Positions 8,635 to 16,299 of a stretch of 64,000 bases of DNA are shown in pieces; positions within the stretch are counted from its first letter, which is position 1, and every line of letters begins with the position of its first letter. Location: positions 124,001-188,000 of the forward strand of contig CALJUX010000020.1 in NCBI GenBank assembly GCA_937978655.1, given 5' to 3'. A program made the position numbers and the translations under genes. Source of the stretch: an uncultured Chromatiaceae bacterium (GTDB lineage Bacteria; Pseudomonadota; Gammaproteobacteria; Enterobacterales; Alteromonadaceae). The notes under the pieces are model-generated. The model made no database searches, was not told the DNA's origin, and saw only the letters and a program-made list of their open reading frames with translations.

Positions 8635-8850
8635 TTAAACTTCAACCTCACAACTCATCCCACCAGGACCGCCTTCACAACATATTTTTTGTCCGTTGTT
8701 ACCAGTAATACACTGGATAGTAACTGTACCATCATCATCATTGTCGCCGACAAAGACCAGCTCTGTTGCACAAACGCTCGCACTAAACACGGCCGCTGAA
8801 GCAATTGCAATGGCAACATTTTTCAACGATAAAAAATTAAGTTTAAACAT
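8635..8850 (-). CDS. Small secreted cysteine-rich peptide, possible exporter substrate
   Basis: A 71-residue product with a Sec-type signal: Lys residues, then a hydrophobic stretch (about residues 11-26) and a V-C-A cleavage site after residue 28. The predicted 43-residue mature peptide is acidic (DNDDD at 37-41) and carries four cysteines (47, 57, 58, 67) in a Gly-rich context, which would allow two disulfides. A strong AAGGA ribosome site precedes the ATG. I do not recognise the family. It lies directly upstream of a MacAB/Dar-like exporter on the same strand. By analogy with MacAB exporting the heat-stable enterotoxin STII from the periplasm, it could be a secreted toxin or signal. No modifying enzyme is nearby. 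Confidence 0.6.
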   Translation of the reverse strand: MFKLNFLSLKNVAIAIASAAVFSASVCATELVFVGDNDDDGTVTIQCITGNNGQKICCEGGPGGMSCEVEV

Positions 8851-9361
8851 GCAAATTTCCTTTTTGAATTGAGCACTTACCTACAAAGTGCGATTCAAAT
8901 TTAAAGAAGCAAAGAACTGAAATGCCGAACGAGTTTTTGATAAAATATTGATAAAACAGTTCTTAGTTAACTTCCTGGCGCAAAATATTCTCTGATGCAA
9001 ACACTTTGAAAGATTCACAACATCTGTTTCAACACGGAACACCGCAGTCCCGTTTTTTGCTTGGTTAACAGAAAAATCTTGTACTTTAGATATTTCGCAC
9101 GTCATATTCTGCTAACTATCAGAACAACGCTCTTGGTGCGGACATACCGTACTGGTTAAATTCATCCTGAGAATGGTACTAAAAATGGGGGGCCTTTCAT
9201 CAAAAACTGGAAAATCTCATCACGGGATTGGAATTGATTCCGGGGAAAGGTCAGGATGCTAAAGATCAAGTCTGAAGATATTTATGATATTTTTTGATGA
9301 AACAACGACTTGGCTGTAGCCAAAGTCACTAATTGGTGAGGCGTTTTAAAACTGTTAGCAA
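8851..9361. other. Intergenic region upstream of the peptide gene
   Basis: About 510 bases without a convincing gene. A minus-strand 74-codon frame (8881-9105) lacks a ribosome site and any recognisable pattern. Around 9200-9280 on the plus strand a short open stretch reads FHQKLENLITGLELIPGKG and a few residues more before a stop. It looks protein-like but has no start codon and may be a gene remnant. The promoter of the peptide gene should lie near 8880-8950 (A/T-rich). Confidence 0.4.
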
Positions 9362-9382
9362 AAAGCCGCATTAAGCGGCTTT
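9362..9382. terminator. Bidirectional terminator after sspB
   Basis: The stem AAAGCCGC/GCGGCTTT (9362-9369 and 9375-9382) has T-runs on both strands. It lies 23 bases beyond the sspB stop codon. Confidence 0.88.
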
Positions 9383-9404
9383 TTTGGTTTTACACAGGCA
9401 AAGA

Positions 9405-9848
9405 CTATTTCACTACCCGCAAATGACTACCTTTTTTCGGTTTGTCATCATCCGGCCCAGGTTCCGGGCTGTCACTGGCCGCGGCTTCTTCAATGTCAGT
9501 CTCAGCGTCATCCAGTTCATCTTCCTGCCACTCTTCTTCCGGTGTAAACATAGTACCCGCGCCATTTTCCCGGGCATAAATCGCCAACACCGCACGCTGC
9601 GGCACATAAAGCGCAAACGGATTGCCGCTGAAGCGGGCATTAAAGGTCACCGCATCATTGCCCAATAACAGGTTGCCGACAGCTCCAGGGCTGATATTCA
9701 GCACAATCTGGCCGTCTTTGACATGCTGTAATGGTACTTTAACCCCAGCGACAGTGGCATCCACCACCAGATAAGGGGTGCAGTTGTTGTCGACTATCCA
9801 TTCGTAAAAAGCGCGCAACAGATAGGGTCGGTTCGGAGTCATGTGCAT
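9405..9848 (-). CDS. sspB: ClpXP protease specificity-enhancing factor SspB
   Basis: This 147-residue adaptor delivers ssrA-tagged peptides from stalled ribosomes to the ClpXP protease. The N-terminal dimeric peptide-binding domain (RPYLLRAFYEWIVDN; ALYVPQRAVLAIYA) is followed by an acidic flexible linker (about 108-135) and a C-terminal HLRVVK tail. That tail matches the ClpX-binding motif of E. coli SspB. It lies 11 bases downstream of sspA, the usual operon. The ATG at 9848 has a GAGAG sequence at good spacing. Confidence 0.95.
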   Translation of the reverse strand: MHMTPNRPYLLRAFYEWIVDNNCTPYLVVDATVAGVKVPLQHVKDGQIVLNISPGAVGNLLLGNDAVTFNARFSGNPFALYVPQRAVLAIYARENGAGTMFTPEEEWQEDELDDAETDIEEAAASDSPEPGPDDDKPKKGSHLRVVK

Positions 9849-9859
9849 GGTCAGCTCTC

Positions 9860-10495
9860 TTAATATGCACCGGGATGGATCCGGCGCTCCGCTTCGGTTA
9901 ATGATTGCTGAAAAGCATCGCGTTCAAACATACGCAGCATATAGTTTTTGATCGGTTTACTGCCTGGACCGGAAATTTCAATACCCAGCAGCGGCAAGCG
10001 CCACAACAACACCGACAGGTACACGTCCTGTAAACTGAATTCGTCACTCATAAAAAATGCGGTATCGGCAAAAATTGGCGCCGTTGATAACAGACTCTCA
10101 CGCAGGTCATGCCGTGCTTCTGCGGCCCCGGCACCATCGGCCAGAATTTTTTGCGCAAGACCATACCAGTCGCGTTTGATCCGATACATCATCAAACGGG
10201 TCTGACCACGCGCCACCGGATACACCGGCAGTAGTGGCGGATGCGGGAAACGCTCGTCCAGATACTCCATGATGATATCCGCCTGATACAGCGCCAAATC
10301 GCGGTCAATCAGGGTCGGCAGGCTGCCATACGGATTCACTTCATATACTTCTTCAGGCAAATTGCCCGGATGCACGGTCAGAATATCGGCACTAATGCCT
10401 TTTTCTGCCAGCACTAAGCGCACGTGATGGCTGTCCATATCGGCAGCGGCACTGAACAATGTCATCGTATTACGTCTGCTGGCGTTGCTCGCCAT
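9860..10495 (-). CDS. sspA: Stringent starvation protein A
   Basis: This 211-residue GST-fold protein binds RNA polymerase and supports starvation and acid-stress survival. The N-terminal thioredoxin-like half contains RRNTMTLFSAAADMDSHHVR, and PHPPLLPVYPVARGQTRL is diagnostic for SspA. The open frame extends seven codons further upstream, but the ATG at 10495 follows a GGAGGA ribosome site and matches the family start. Gene order petABC-sspA-sspB is conserved in gammaproteobacteria. Confidence 0.95.
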   Translation of the reverse strand: MASNASRRNTMTLFSAAADMDSHHVRLVLAEKGISADILTVHPGNLPEEVYEVNPYGSLPTLIDRDLALYQADIIMEYLDERFPHPPLLPVYPVARGQTRLMMYRIKRDWYGLAQKILADGAGAAEARHDLRESLLSTAPIFADTAFFMSDEFSLQDVYLSVLLWRLPLLGIEISGPGSKPIKNYMLRMFERDAFQQSLTEAERRIHPGAY

Positions 10496-10515
10496 GGCTT
10501 CCTCCGGAAAAGGCA

Positions 10516-10536
10516 AAGGGGCCTTTGCGGCCCCTT
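10516..10536 (-). terminator. Terminator between petC and sspA
   Basis: The stem AAGGGGCC/GGCCCCTT (10516-10523 and 10529-10536, loop 5) is followed on the minus strand by a T-rich stretch. It probably ends the petABC transcript and limits read-through into sspAB. Confidence 0.7.
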
Positions 10537-10556
10537 ATACTGACAGCGCGTGGCGC

Positions 10557-11297
10557 TTAATGAACGTCTTTCCAGTATTCTTTCTTCAGCAGGAACGCCA
10601 AAATAAAGAAAATAAACAGGAAGATCATGACTTTAATACCCAGACTGTGCGATTCCAGTTTTGATGGCTCGCCAGTGTATTCCAGGTAATTTACCAGATC
10701 TGCAACGGCTTTGTCGTAATCATCCGGGCTTAACTCACCGCTGCCATCAGCCACAATGCCGATGTACACGTCTTTTGACTGACCATCGACCAGTTGCGTT
10801 TCATGTTTCTTGTGCGGGATACCTTGCAGTTCCTGCAACACATGCGGCATACCGACTAACGGGAACACTTCATTGTTCACGCCAAATGGACGGGTTGGAT
10901 CTGCATAAAAAGAACGCAGATAGGTATAAATCCAATCCGGACCGCGTACACGAGCCACGTTGGTCAGGTCTGGTGGCGGCGCACCAAACCATTTGGCCAA
11001 ATCAGTTTTTGGCGCAGCGTTTTTGATGTAATCACCGACTTTATTGGCGGTAAATGCCAGCTCTTTCATCCCTACGTCATCAGGGATACCTAAATCGCGG
11101 AACGTCCGTGAATAACGCTGGTACTCCATTTGGTGACAGCCCAGACAATAGTTCTGGAACATCTTGGCACCACGCTGCAGCGACGCCTTGTCCTGCAGGT
11201 TAATTGGCGCTTTGTCCAGGTGGATATGTTCACCACCTGCGGCCAGCACTGAAGCAGAAGTCACCAGTGCCAGTACTGAGAATAACTTTTTCAGCAT
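10557..11297 (-). CDS. petC: Cytochrome c1 of the bc1 complex
   Basis: This 246-residue subunit of ubiquinol-cytochrome c reductase passes electrons from the Rieske centre to cytochrome c. It has a signal peptide (LFSVLALVTSASVLAAG), the haem motif CLGCH near residue 51, a likely sixth-ligand Met in the PLVGMPHVL stretch, and a C-terminal membrane anchor (KVMIFLFIFFILAFLL). A longer frame exists upstream, but the ATG at 11297 shares one base with the petB stop (TAATG), typical of coupled translation. Confidence 0.95.
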   Translation of the reverse strand: MLKKLFSVLALVTSASVLAAGGEHIHLDKAPINLQDKASLQRGAKMFQNYCLGCHQMEYQRYSRTFRDLGIPDDVGMKELAFTANKVGDYIKNAAPKTDLAKWFGAPPPDLTNVARVRGPDWIYTYLRSFYADPTRPFGVNNEVFPLVGMPHVLQELQGIPHKKHETQLVDGQSKDVYIGIVADGSGELSPDDYDKAVADLVNYLEYTGEPSKLESHSLGIKVMIFLFIFFILAFLLKKEYWKDVH

Positions 11298-12571
11298 TAT
11301 GACAACCTCACAGGCAATGGTTTGGTTTTTTCGTTTTTGCTGTACCACCACAGCAAACCGAAGAAGGCGAAATAAGCGATTGACGCAATTTGCGCATATA
11401 AGGTGTAGGTCGGTGTCGCCGGCAGTACACCCAGCACGCCTAATGCAACAAAGCTGATCACAAAGTTCACCAGGTTCAGTTTGTGCAGGGTTGAACGGTA
11501 ACGCACAGAACGTACTTTACAACGGTCTAACCATGGCAACAGCGCTAACAGGATGATGGCCGCAAACATCGCAACAGCGCCCCACAGCTGATCGGGGATC
11601 GCACGCAGAATGGCGTAGAACGGCGTAAAATACCATACAGGTGCAATGTGCGCCGGCGTCTTCATCGGGTTAGCAGGCTCAAAGTTTGGCGCTTCCAGCA
11701 GATAACCACCGCCTTCAGGTGCAAAGAAAATCACCGCACAGAAGATAATCAGGAAGCCAACCACACCCACGATATCTTTCACCGTGTAATACGGGTGGAA
11801 AGGGATCGCATCAACGATGATTTTTTTGCCGCCTTTGGTGAAATATTCATGGAAAGTGAATTTTTCAGAGACGTTATTTTCAAACTTCTGGCCTTCGTTT
11901 GGTACTTTAACATCAATACCATCCGGGTTGTTTGAGCCGACTTCATGCAGCGCAATGATGTGCAGGAATACCAGAATCACCAACACCAGTGGCAGAGCAA
12001 TCACGTGTAAAGCGAAGAAGCGGTTCAGCGTAGCGCCGGAGATAACGTAGTCACCACGGATCCACAGTGTTAAATCATCACCAATCCCCGGAATAACGCC
12101 GAAAATCGAGATAATAACCTGAGCACCCCAAAATGACATCTGGCCCCAAGGTAACAGGTAGCCCATAAAGGCTTCAGCCATCAGCACCAGGAAAATCAGC
12201 ATGCCGAAGATCCACAGTAATTCACGTGGCTTCTGATAAGAGCCATACATCATACCGCGGAACATATGCAAATAAACAACCACGAAAAACGCCGACGCAC
12301 CGGTAGAGTGCATGTAACGCAGCAACCAGCCGTAATCAACATCACGCATGATGTATTCAACAGAGGCAAAAGCACGTTCAGCAGAAGGTTCGAAGTTCAT
12401 TGTCAGCCAGATACCGGTGACAATTTGGTTGACCAGCACCAGCATCGCCAGCGAGCCGAAGAAGTACCAGAAGTTGAAGTTTTTTGGTGCAGGATACTGC
12501 ATGACATGGAGATTCATCTTCTCCATAAACGGCATGCGGTATTCAATCCAGTTCATGAAATTTTTAAACAT
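11297..12571 (-). CDS. petB: Cytochrome b of the bc1 complex
   Basis: This 424-residue inner-membrane subunit carries two b haems and the quinol/quinone sites. Typical segments include RYMHSTGASAFFVVVYLHMFRG, the GYLLPWGQMSFWG block, and the Qo-site motif seen as PVWYFTPFYAILRAIP (family PEWY, here PVWY). The C-terminal helices are retained. The start overlaps the petA stop as TGATG. Substitution of the PEWY Glu by Val is readable directly at about residue 281; whether it alters quinol oxidation is unknown. Confidence 0.95.
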   Translation of the reverse strand: MFKNFMNWIEYRMPFMEKMNLHVMQYPAPKNFNFWYFFGSLAMLVLVNQIVTGIWLTMNFEPSAERAFASVEYIMRDVDYGWLLRYMHSTGASAFFVVVYLHMFRGMMYGSYQKPRELLWIFGMLIFLVLMAEAFMGYLLPWGQMSFWGAQVIISIFGVIPGIGDDLTLWIRGDYVISGATLNRFFALHVIALPLVLVILVFLHIIALHEVGSNNPDGIDVKVPNEGQKFENNVSEKFTFHEYFTKGGKKIIVDAIPFHPYYTVKDIVGVVGFLIIFCAVIFFAPEGGGYLLEAPNFEPANPMKTPAHIAPVWYFTPFYAILRAIPDQLWGAVAMFAAIILLALLPWLDRCKVRSVRYRSTLHKLNLVNFVISFVALGVLGVLPATPTYTLYAQIASIAYFAFFGLLWWYSKNEKTKPLPVRLS

Positions 12572-13161
12572 CAGGCAGTCCCCTCGTCAACACCGATAAC
12601 CAGGGTCGTGTCATCAGTGAACATATATGGTGGGATCATCAGGTTTTTCGGTGCCGGAACACCCTGGAACACCCGACCGGCCATGTCATAGGTGGAGCCG
12701 TGACACGGGCAGAAGAAACCAGAAGCGATCCCTTCCACATGGGCGTCAAAATCAGACATTTTATAGGTCGGAGAACAACCGAGGTGGGTACAAATCCCTA
12801 CAGCGACAAAAAGCTCAGGCTTTTTAGAGCGATGCTGGTTCTTCGCATAAGCAGGTTGCTGCTCTTCATCGGAATTTGGATCCCGCAGCTGCCCTTCTAC
12901 GGCCGCCAGACTTTTTAACATATCCGGCGTACGGTTCACGACCCATACCGGTTTACCTCGCCATTCCACCCGAATTAACTGGCCTGGTTCGAGCTTGCCG
13001 ATATTCGCAGTCACAGGCGCACCGGCCTGTTTTGCTTTCTCACTCGGATTCCAGGACGCAATAAAGGGAACGGCTGCTCCGACAGCACCAACACCACCCA
13101 CTACTGAGGTTGCGATGGTCAGGAAGCGACGGCGACCATGATCAACTGGCGCATTGCTCAT
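12571..13161 (-). CDS. petA: Rieske iron-sulfur protein of the bc1 complex
   Basis: This 196-residue protein carries the [2Fe-2S] centre that takes the first electron from quinol. The N-terminus has a twin-arginine signal-anchor (RRRFLTIATSV), needed because the cluster is inserted before export. The two cluster-binding boxes CTHLGC and CPCHGS are intact and would also form the stabilising disulfide. It is the first gene of petABC. It marks an aerobic, cytochrome-c-dependent respiratory chain, which E. coli lacks. Confidence 0.96.
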   Translation of the reverse strand: MSNAPVDHGRRRFLTIATSVVGGVGAVGAAVPFIASWNPSEKAKQAGAPVTANIGKLEPGQLIRVEWRGKPVWVVNRTPDMLKSLAAVEGQLRDPNSDEEQQPAYAKNQHRSKKPELFVAVGICTHLGCSPTYKMSDFDAHVEGIASGFFCPCHGSTYDMAGRVFQGVPAPKNLMIPPYMFTDDTTLVIGVDEGTA

Positions 13162-13506
13162 CCACTCATCTCCACGTTTACGCTTAAAACTTCATCAGTT
13201 TAAGCGGCTGAATTACAGCGATTATTATAAGTTGTAAAATACGGCGGATCATAATGAAAAGCCCTGCCTGATACAAGGATTTACACTGATTCTCTGCGAC
13301 CAGCGACAGCTTTTTTTTCGCAAATATTTGATCCGGAACAACACAGACAACAGACTGAATTTACGTTACAAATTGCTAACGCAAATCAGTCGCCGCAAAG
13401 CCATGCTCAGATGCTGGCCAGCCGGCAGTTTTTAACACAGAACGCTGACAAGTATTACTGCAGTTTGCCGAATTGCCACCGGCATAATGCTTGATACAAC
13501 TAAAAA
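13162..13506. other. Intergenic region upstream of petA
   Basis: About 345 bases between the rpsI terminator and petA. It is A/T-rich and must hold the petABC promoter. I see no gene and no clear operator. Confidence 0.5.
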
Positions 13507-13530
13507 AAAACCCGGCAAAAGCCGGGTTTT
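13507..13530 (-). terminator. Terminator of rplM-rpsI
   Basis: The stem AAAACCCGGC/GCCGGGTTTT with a 4-base A loop is followed on the minus strand by a long T-run. It separates the ribosomal protein operon from petABC. Confidence 0.92.
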
Positions 13531-13543
13531 TCGATAAAACGAA

Positions 13544-13936
13544 TTAACGTTTTGAGTACTGTGGGCGCTTACGCGCTTTGTGCAGACCGACTTTCTTACG
13601 TTCAACCTGACGTGCATCGCGGGTAACAAAACCAGCTTTGCGCAGTGCAGGACGCAGAGATTCGTCGAATTCCATCAGAGCACGGGTGATACCGTGACGG
13701 ATAGCGCCAGCCTGACCAGAAATACCACCACCTTTAACAGTGATGTACATGTCAAACTTGCCAACCATTTCAACTAACTCTAACGGCTGCATTACAACCA
13801 TACGAGCAGTTTCACGACCGAAGTATTCAGTGATAGTGCGTTGGTTGATAACGATGTTACCAGCACCCGCTTTCAGGAATACACGTGCAGTAGAGGTCTT
13901 GCGACGACCAGTACCGTAATATTGATTCTGTGCCAT
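13544..13936 (-). CDS. rpsI: 30S ribosomal protein S9
   Basis: This 130-residue small-subunit protein has the family start [24 protein letters not shown] and the C-terminal tail [11 protein letters not shown], which reaches the decoding centre and contacts P-site tRNA. It is cotranscribed with rplM, 13 bases upstream, as in nearly all bacteria. Confidence 0.98.
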   Translation of the reverse strand: MAQNQYYGTGRRKTSTARVFLKAGAGNIVINQRTITEYFGRETARMVVMQPLELVEMVGKFDMYITVKGGGISGQAGAIRHGITRALMEFDESLRPALRKAGFVTRDARQVERKKVGLHKARKRPQYSKR

Positions 13937-13949
13937 GTCTATGCTCCCG

Positions 13950-14378
13950 TTAGATGTCTAAAACTTGTGGTTGCTGGGCAGCGTGCTGATGCTCGGCGCC
14001 TGCATACACTTTTAACTTACGGAACATAGCGCGACCCAGTGGACCTTTTGGCAGCATGCCTTTGATCGCGGTCTCAAGTACCATCTCAGGTTTTTTGTCC
14101 AGCAGCTTTTCAAAGTTAATTTCTTTGATGCCACCTGGGAAACCAGAGTGAGAATAGTACATTTTGTTTTTCGCTTTGTTACCAGTTACAGTCACTTTGT
14201 CAGCGTTAACTACGATGATGTAGTCGCCGGTGTCAACGTGTGGCGTGTATTCTGGCTTGTGCTTGCCGCGCAGGCGGCTAGCGATTTCAGTTGACAGACG
14301 ACCCAGGGTTTTACCTGTGGCATCAACAACGAACCAGTCGCGTTGTACGCTTTCTGGCTTAGCAGTAAAAGTTTTCAT
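13950..14378 (-). CDS. rplM: 50S ribosomal protein L13
   Basis: This 142-residue early-assembly large-subunit protein matches L13 over its whole length, from [15 protein letters not shown] to the terminal [15 protein letters not shown]. The open frame can be extended one codon (TTG at 14381), but the ATG at 14378 gives the family start. The roughly 200 bases between it and zapE hold its leader; no known ribosomal autoregulatory motif was recognised there. Confidence 0.98.
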   Translation of the reverse strand: MKTFTAKPESVQRDWFVVDATGKTLGRLSTEIASRLRGKHKPEYTPHVDTGDYIIVVNADKVTVTGNKAKNKMYYSHSGFPGGIKEINFEKLLDKKPEMVLETAIKGMLPKGPLGRAMFRKLKVYAGAEHQHAAQQPQVLDI

Positions 14379-14575
14379 CAAAAACTACCCAAAAATAAAT
14401 TTGTTACACCTTACACAACCCCTTCAGGCTGTGTCGTTTATCGTACCCCTTCGAGTACTGCAAACTGCCAGGCTACGGCAGTATCAGGCTGTAACGTGGG
14501 CCGGCGGCGGATTATAAAGGAAGGCCGCACAAAAAACAGCATTTTATTGCAGAATTTTTCGATCAAATCAGCGCT

Positions 14576-15670
14576 TTATGGCAGATGCGCCAGTGCCAGA
14601 TAATCCTGCGACTGCATTTCCTGCAGCCGGCTCAGGCAACGCCTGAATTCAAACGACAGGATGCCTTGCGTGTAAAGCTGCTCCATCGGCAATTCAGCCG
14701 AGATAATCAGTTTGACTTTGCGCTCATAAAATTCGTCAATCAATGCAATAAAACGCCGCGCCACGTCGTCAGTACCTTGCCCCATTTGCTTCACCCCACT
14801 GAGCAGCAGCGTGTGATAAATTTTCGACAATTCCATGTAATCATACTGACTGCGCATAGTTTCGCATAACTCACTGAATTCAAACCAGATAACACCATCC
14901 GCTTCACGACGATAACGCAATTTACGGCCGGCTATTTCGATCTGACCATCTTGCTGGCGCGGCTCGACCGATAACGCCAGGAAATACTGCTGCAGATTCT
15001 GCTCAGCTTTGTCATCGAGCGGCACATGATAAATCTCTGCCTGCTGCAAAGTACGCAGCCGGTAATCAATGCCGCTGTCGACATTAACCACCTCGGTATG
15101 CTGCTTAATTAATGCAATTGCCGGTAAAAAACGGGCACGTTGCAGACCGTTGCGATACAGTCCGTCCGGTTCAATGTTCGAGGTGGCAACCAGTGTGATG
15201 CCGCGGGCAAACAACGCCTGCATCAGGGTGCCTAAAATCATCGCATCGGTGATATCCGAGACAAAAAACTCATCAAAACAAATAATGTCCACGTCGCGTT
15301 TAAAATGATCTGCGACTTTTTCCAGTGGGTTTGCCTCACCGGCCAGCATTTTTAATTCATCATGCACTTTGTGCATAAAACGGTGAAAATGAACCCGCAA
15401 CTTACGCTCGCCTGGCAAACACTCAAAAAATGTGTCAACCAGATAGGTTTTGCCTCGTCCGACACCGCCCCAGAAATACAAACCTTTCAGCGGAGTGATC
15501 TCAGTTCCTTTTCCGAGTAATTTGCGCAATAAAGACGTTTTTGGGGTCGAACGGCCGACAAAGTCGTCATACAGACGTTGCAGCTGCGACACCGCATATT
15601 GCTGGGCGGCATCAAACTGGAAATCGGGGCGTTGCAGATCAAGCTGATATTTTTGCTGTGGCGTCATCAT
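14576..15670 (-). CDS. zapE: Cell division protein ZapE (AFG1-like ATPase)
   Basis: This 364-residue P-loop ATPase associates with the Z-ring under stress. Walker A GGVGRGKT (about residue 70) and Walker B ICFDEFFVSDITDAM are intact, followed by the FARGITLVATSNIEPD sensor and NGLQRARFLPAI. It lies upstream of rplM and divergent from zapG, as in E. coli. A GTG at 15736 would extend it without similarity; MMTPQQKYQ at 15670 fits the family better, although no strong ribosome site is visible. Confidence 0.93.
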   Translation of the reverse strand: MMTPQQKYQLDLQRPDFQFDAAQQYAVSQLQRLYDDFVGRSTPKTSLLRKLLGKGTEITPLKGLYFWGGVGRGKTYLVDTFFECLPGERKLRVHFHRFMHKVHDELKMLAGEANPLEKVADHFKRDVDIICFDEFFVSDITDAMILGTLMQALFARGITLVATSNIEPDGLYRNGLQRARFLPAIALIKQHTEVVNVDSGIDYRLRTLQQAEIYHVPLDDKAEQNLQQYFLALSVEPRQQDGQIEIAGRKLRYRREADGVIWFEFSELCETMRSQYDYMELSKIYHTLLLSGVKQMGQGTDDVARRFIALIDEFYERKVKLIISAELPMEQLYTQGILSFEFRRCLSRLQEMQSQDYLALAHLP

Positions 15671-15791
15671 AAAATGCAGTGCAGGCGCAGGTTCGGGCCG
15701 GGAAAAGTTGGCGCTTATACTAACATGCCTTACCACTACCGATAAGAAGATCGGTTACACTTAGCGCTAAATCGTTGTTCCAGGAGTTGTT

Positions 15792-16241
15792 ATGTTGATG
15801 TCTTCTATCCTTTGGCTGATTGCCGGTTTAGTGATCGGTGCTGTCGCTGCGCGTTTATTCAGTATCCGGCAATTTAATCAGAATAAATTGCAGGTGGAAC
15901 TCGAAGAAAGCAAAGCGCAATTACAAAATTACCGCACTGAAGTATCTGACCATCTGGAAACCACACAACGCCTGATGAGCCAGTTGCAGGACAATTACGA
16001 ACAAATCGTGCGCCACATGGCCAGTACCAAGATGACTTTGGTCGATAAGGCGCCAGTACAGCGTCCGACACAACTGAACTATTTATCGAGTGATACTGCC
16101 GAGCATATTCGAAAATCTCTGGGGCAAATTGAAGAACGCCGCCGCAAGCAAGTGTCACATGCGCAACAACCACTTGATTATGCGGGTCATTCCAGTGGTC
16201 TGATGAAAAACTTCCCATCAGAAAAAAATTCGGGAAGCTGA
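15792..16241 (+). CDS. zapG: ZapG/YhcB, inner-membrane division-associated protein (DUF1043)
   Basis: This 149-residue protein has one N-terminal membrane helix (residues 4-22), a coiled coil (about 30-80, rich in Glu, Gln and Leu), and a less ordered tail. This matches the YhcB family, implicated in coordinating division, envelope synthesis and cell shape. An AGGAG ribosome site precedes the ATG by six bases. The divergent zapE and downstream degQ-degS order is the same as in E. coli, which supports orthology. Confidence 0.88.
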   Translation: MLMSSILWLIAGLVIGAVAARLFSIRQFNQNKLQVELEESKAQLQNYRTEVSDHLETTQRLMSQLQDNYEQIVRHMASTKMTLVDKAPVQRPTQLNYLSSDTAEHIRKSLGQIEERRRKQVSHAQQPLDYAGHSSGLMKNFPSEKNSGS

Positions 16242-16267
16242 AACTTTTTCAAAAAGCACCGGTCTTC
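16240..16267 (+). promoter_or_regulatory. Sigma-E-like promoter of degQ
   Basis: GAAACTT at 16240-16246 and TCTTC at 16263-16267 are separated by 16 bases, matching the spacing and most bases of the sigma-E consensus (GGAACTT, 16 bases, TCTGA/TCTAA). It lies about 35 bases before the degQ start. Sigma-E controls periplasmic proteases of this family in relatives. Assignment rests on pattern only. Confidence 0.5.
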
Positions 16268-16299
16268 AGAGGCAGTTATCCGATGGAGACAAGTGCGTT

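Noticed and set aside
6447..8850. Darobactin-like RiPP cluster
   Set aside because: The exporter layout is similar, but there is no radical SAM enzyme and the precursor has a Sec signal rather than a typical leader.
8881..9105. 74-codon open frame upstream of the peptide gene
   Set aside because: No ribosome site before its start and no recognisable motif; more likely chance in an A/T-rich region.
13432..13629. 65-codon minus-strand frame after rpsI
   Set aside because: It lies out of frame within the rpsI 3' end and its terminator; a shadow of the real gene.
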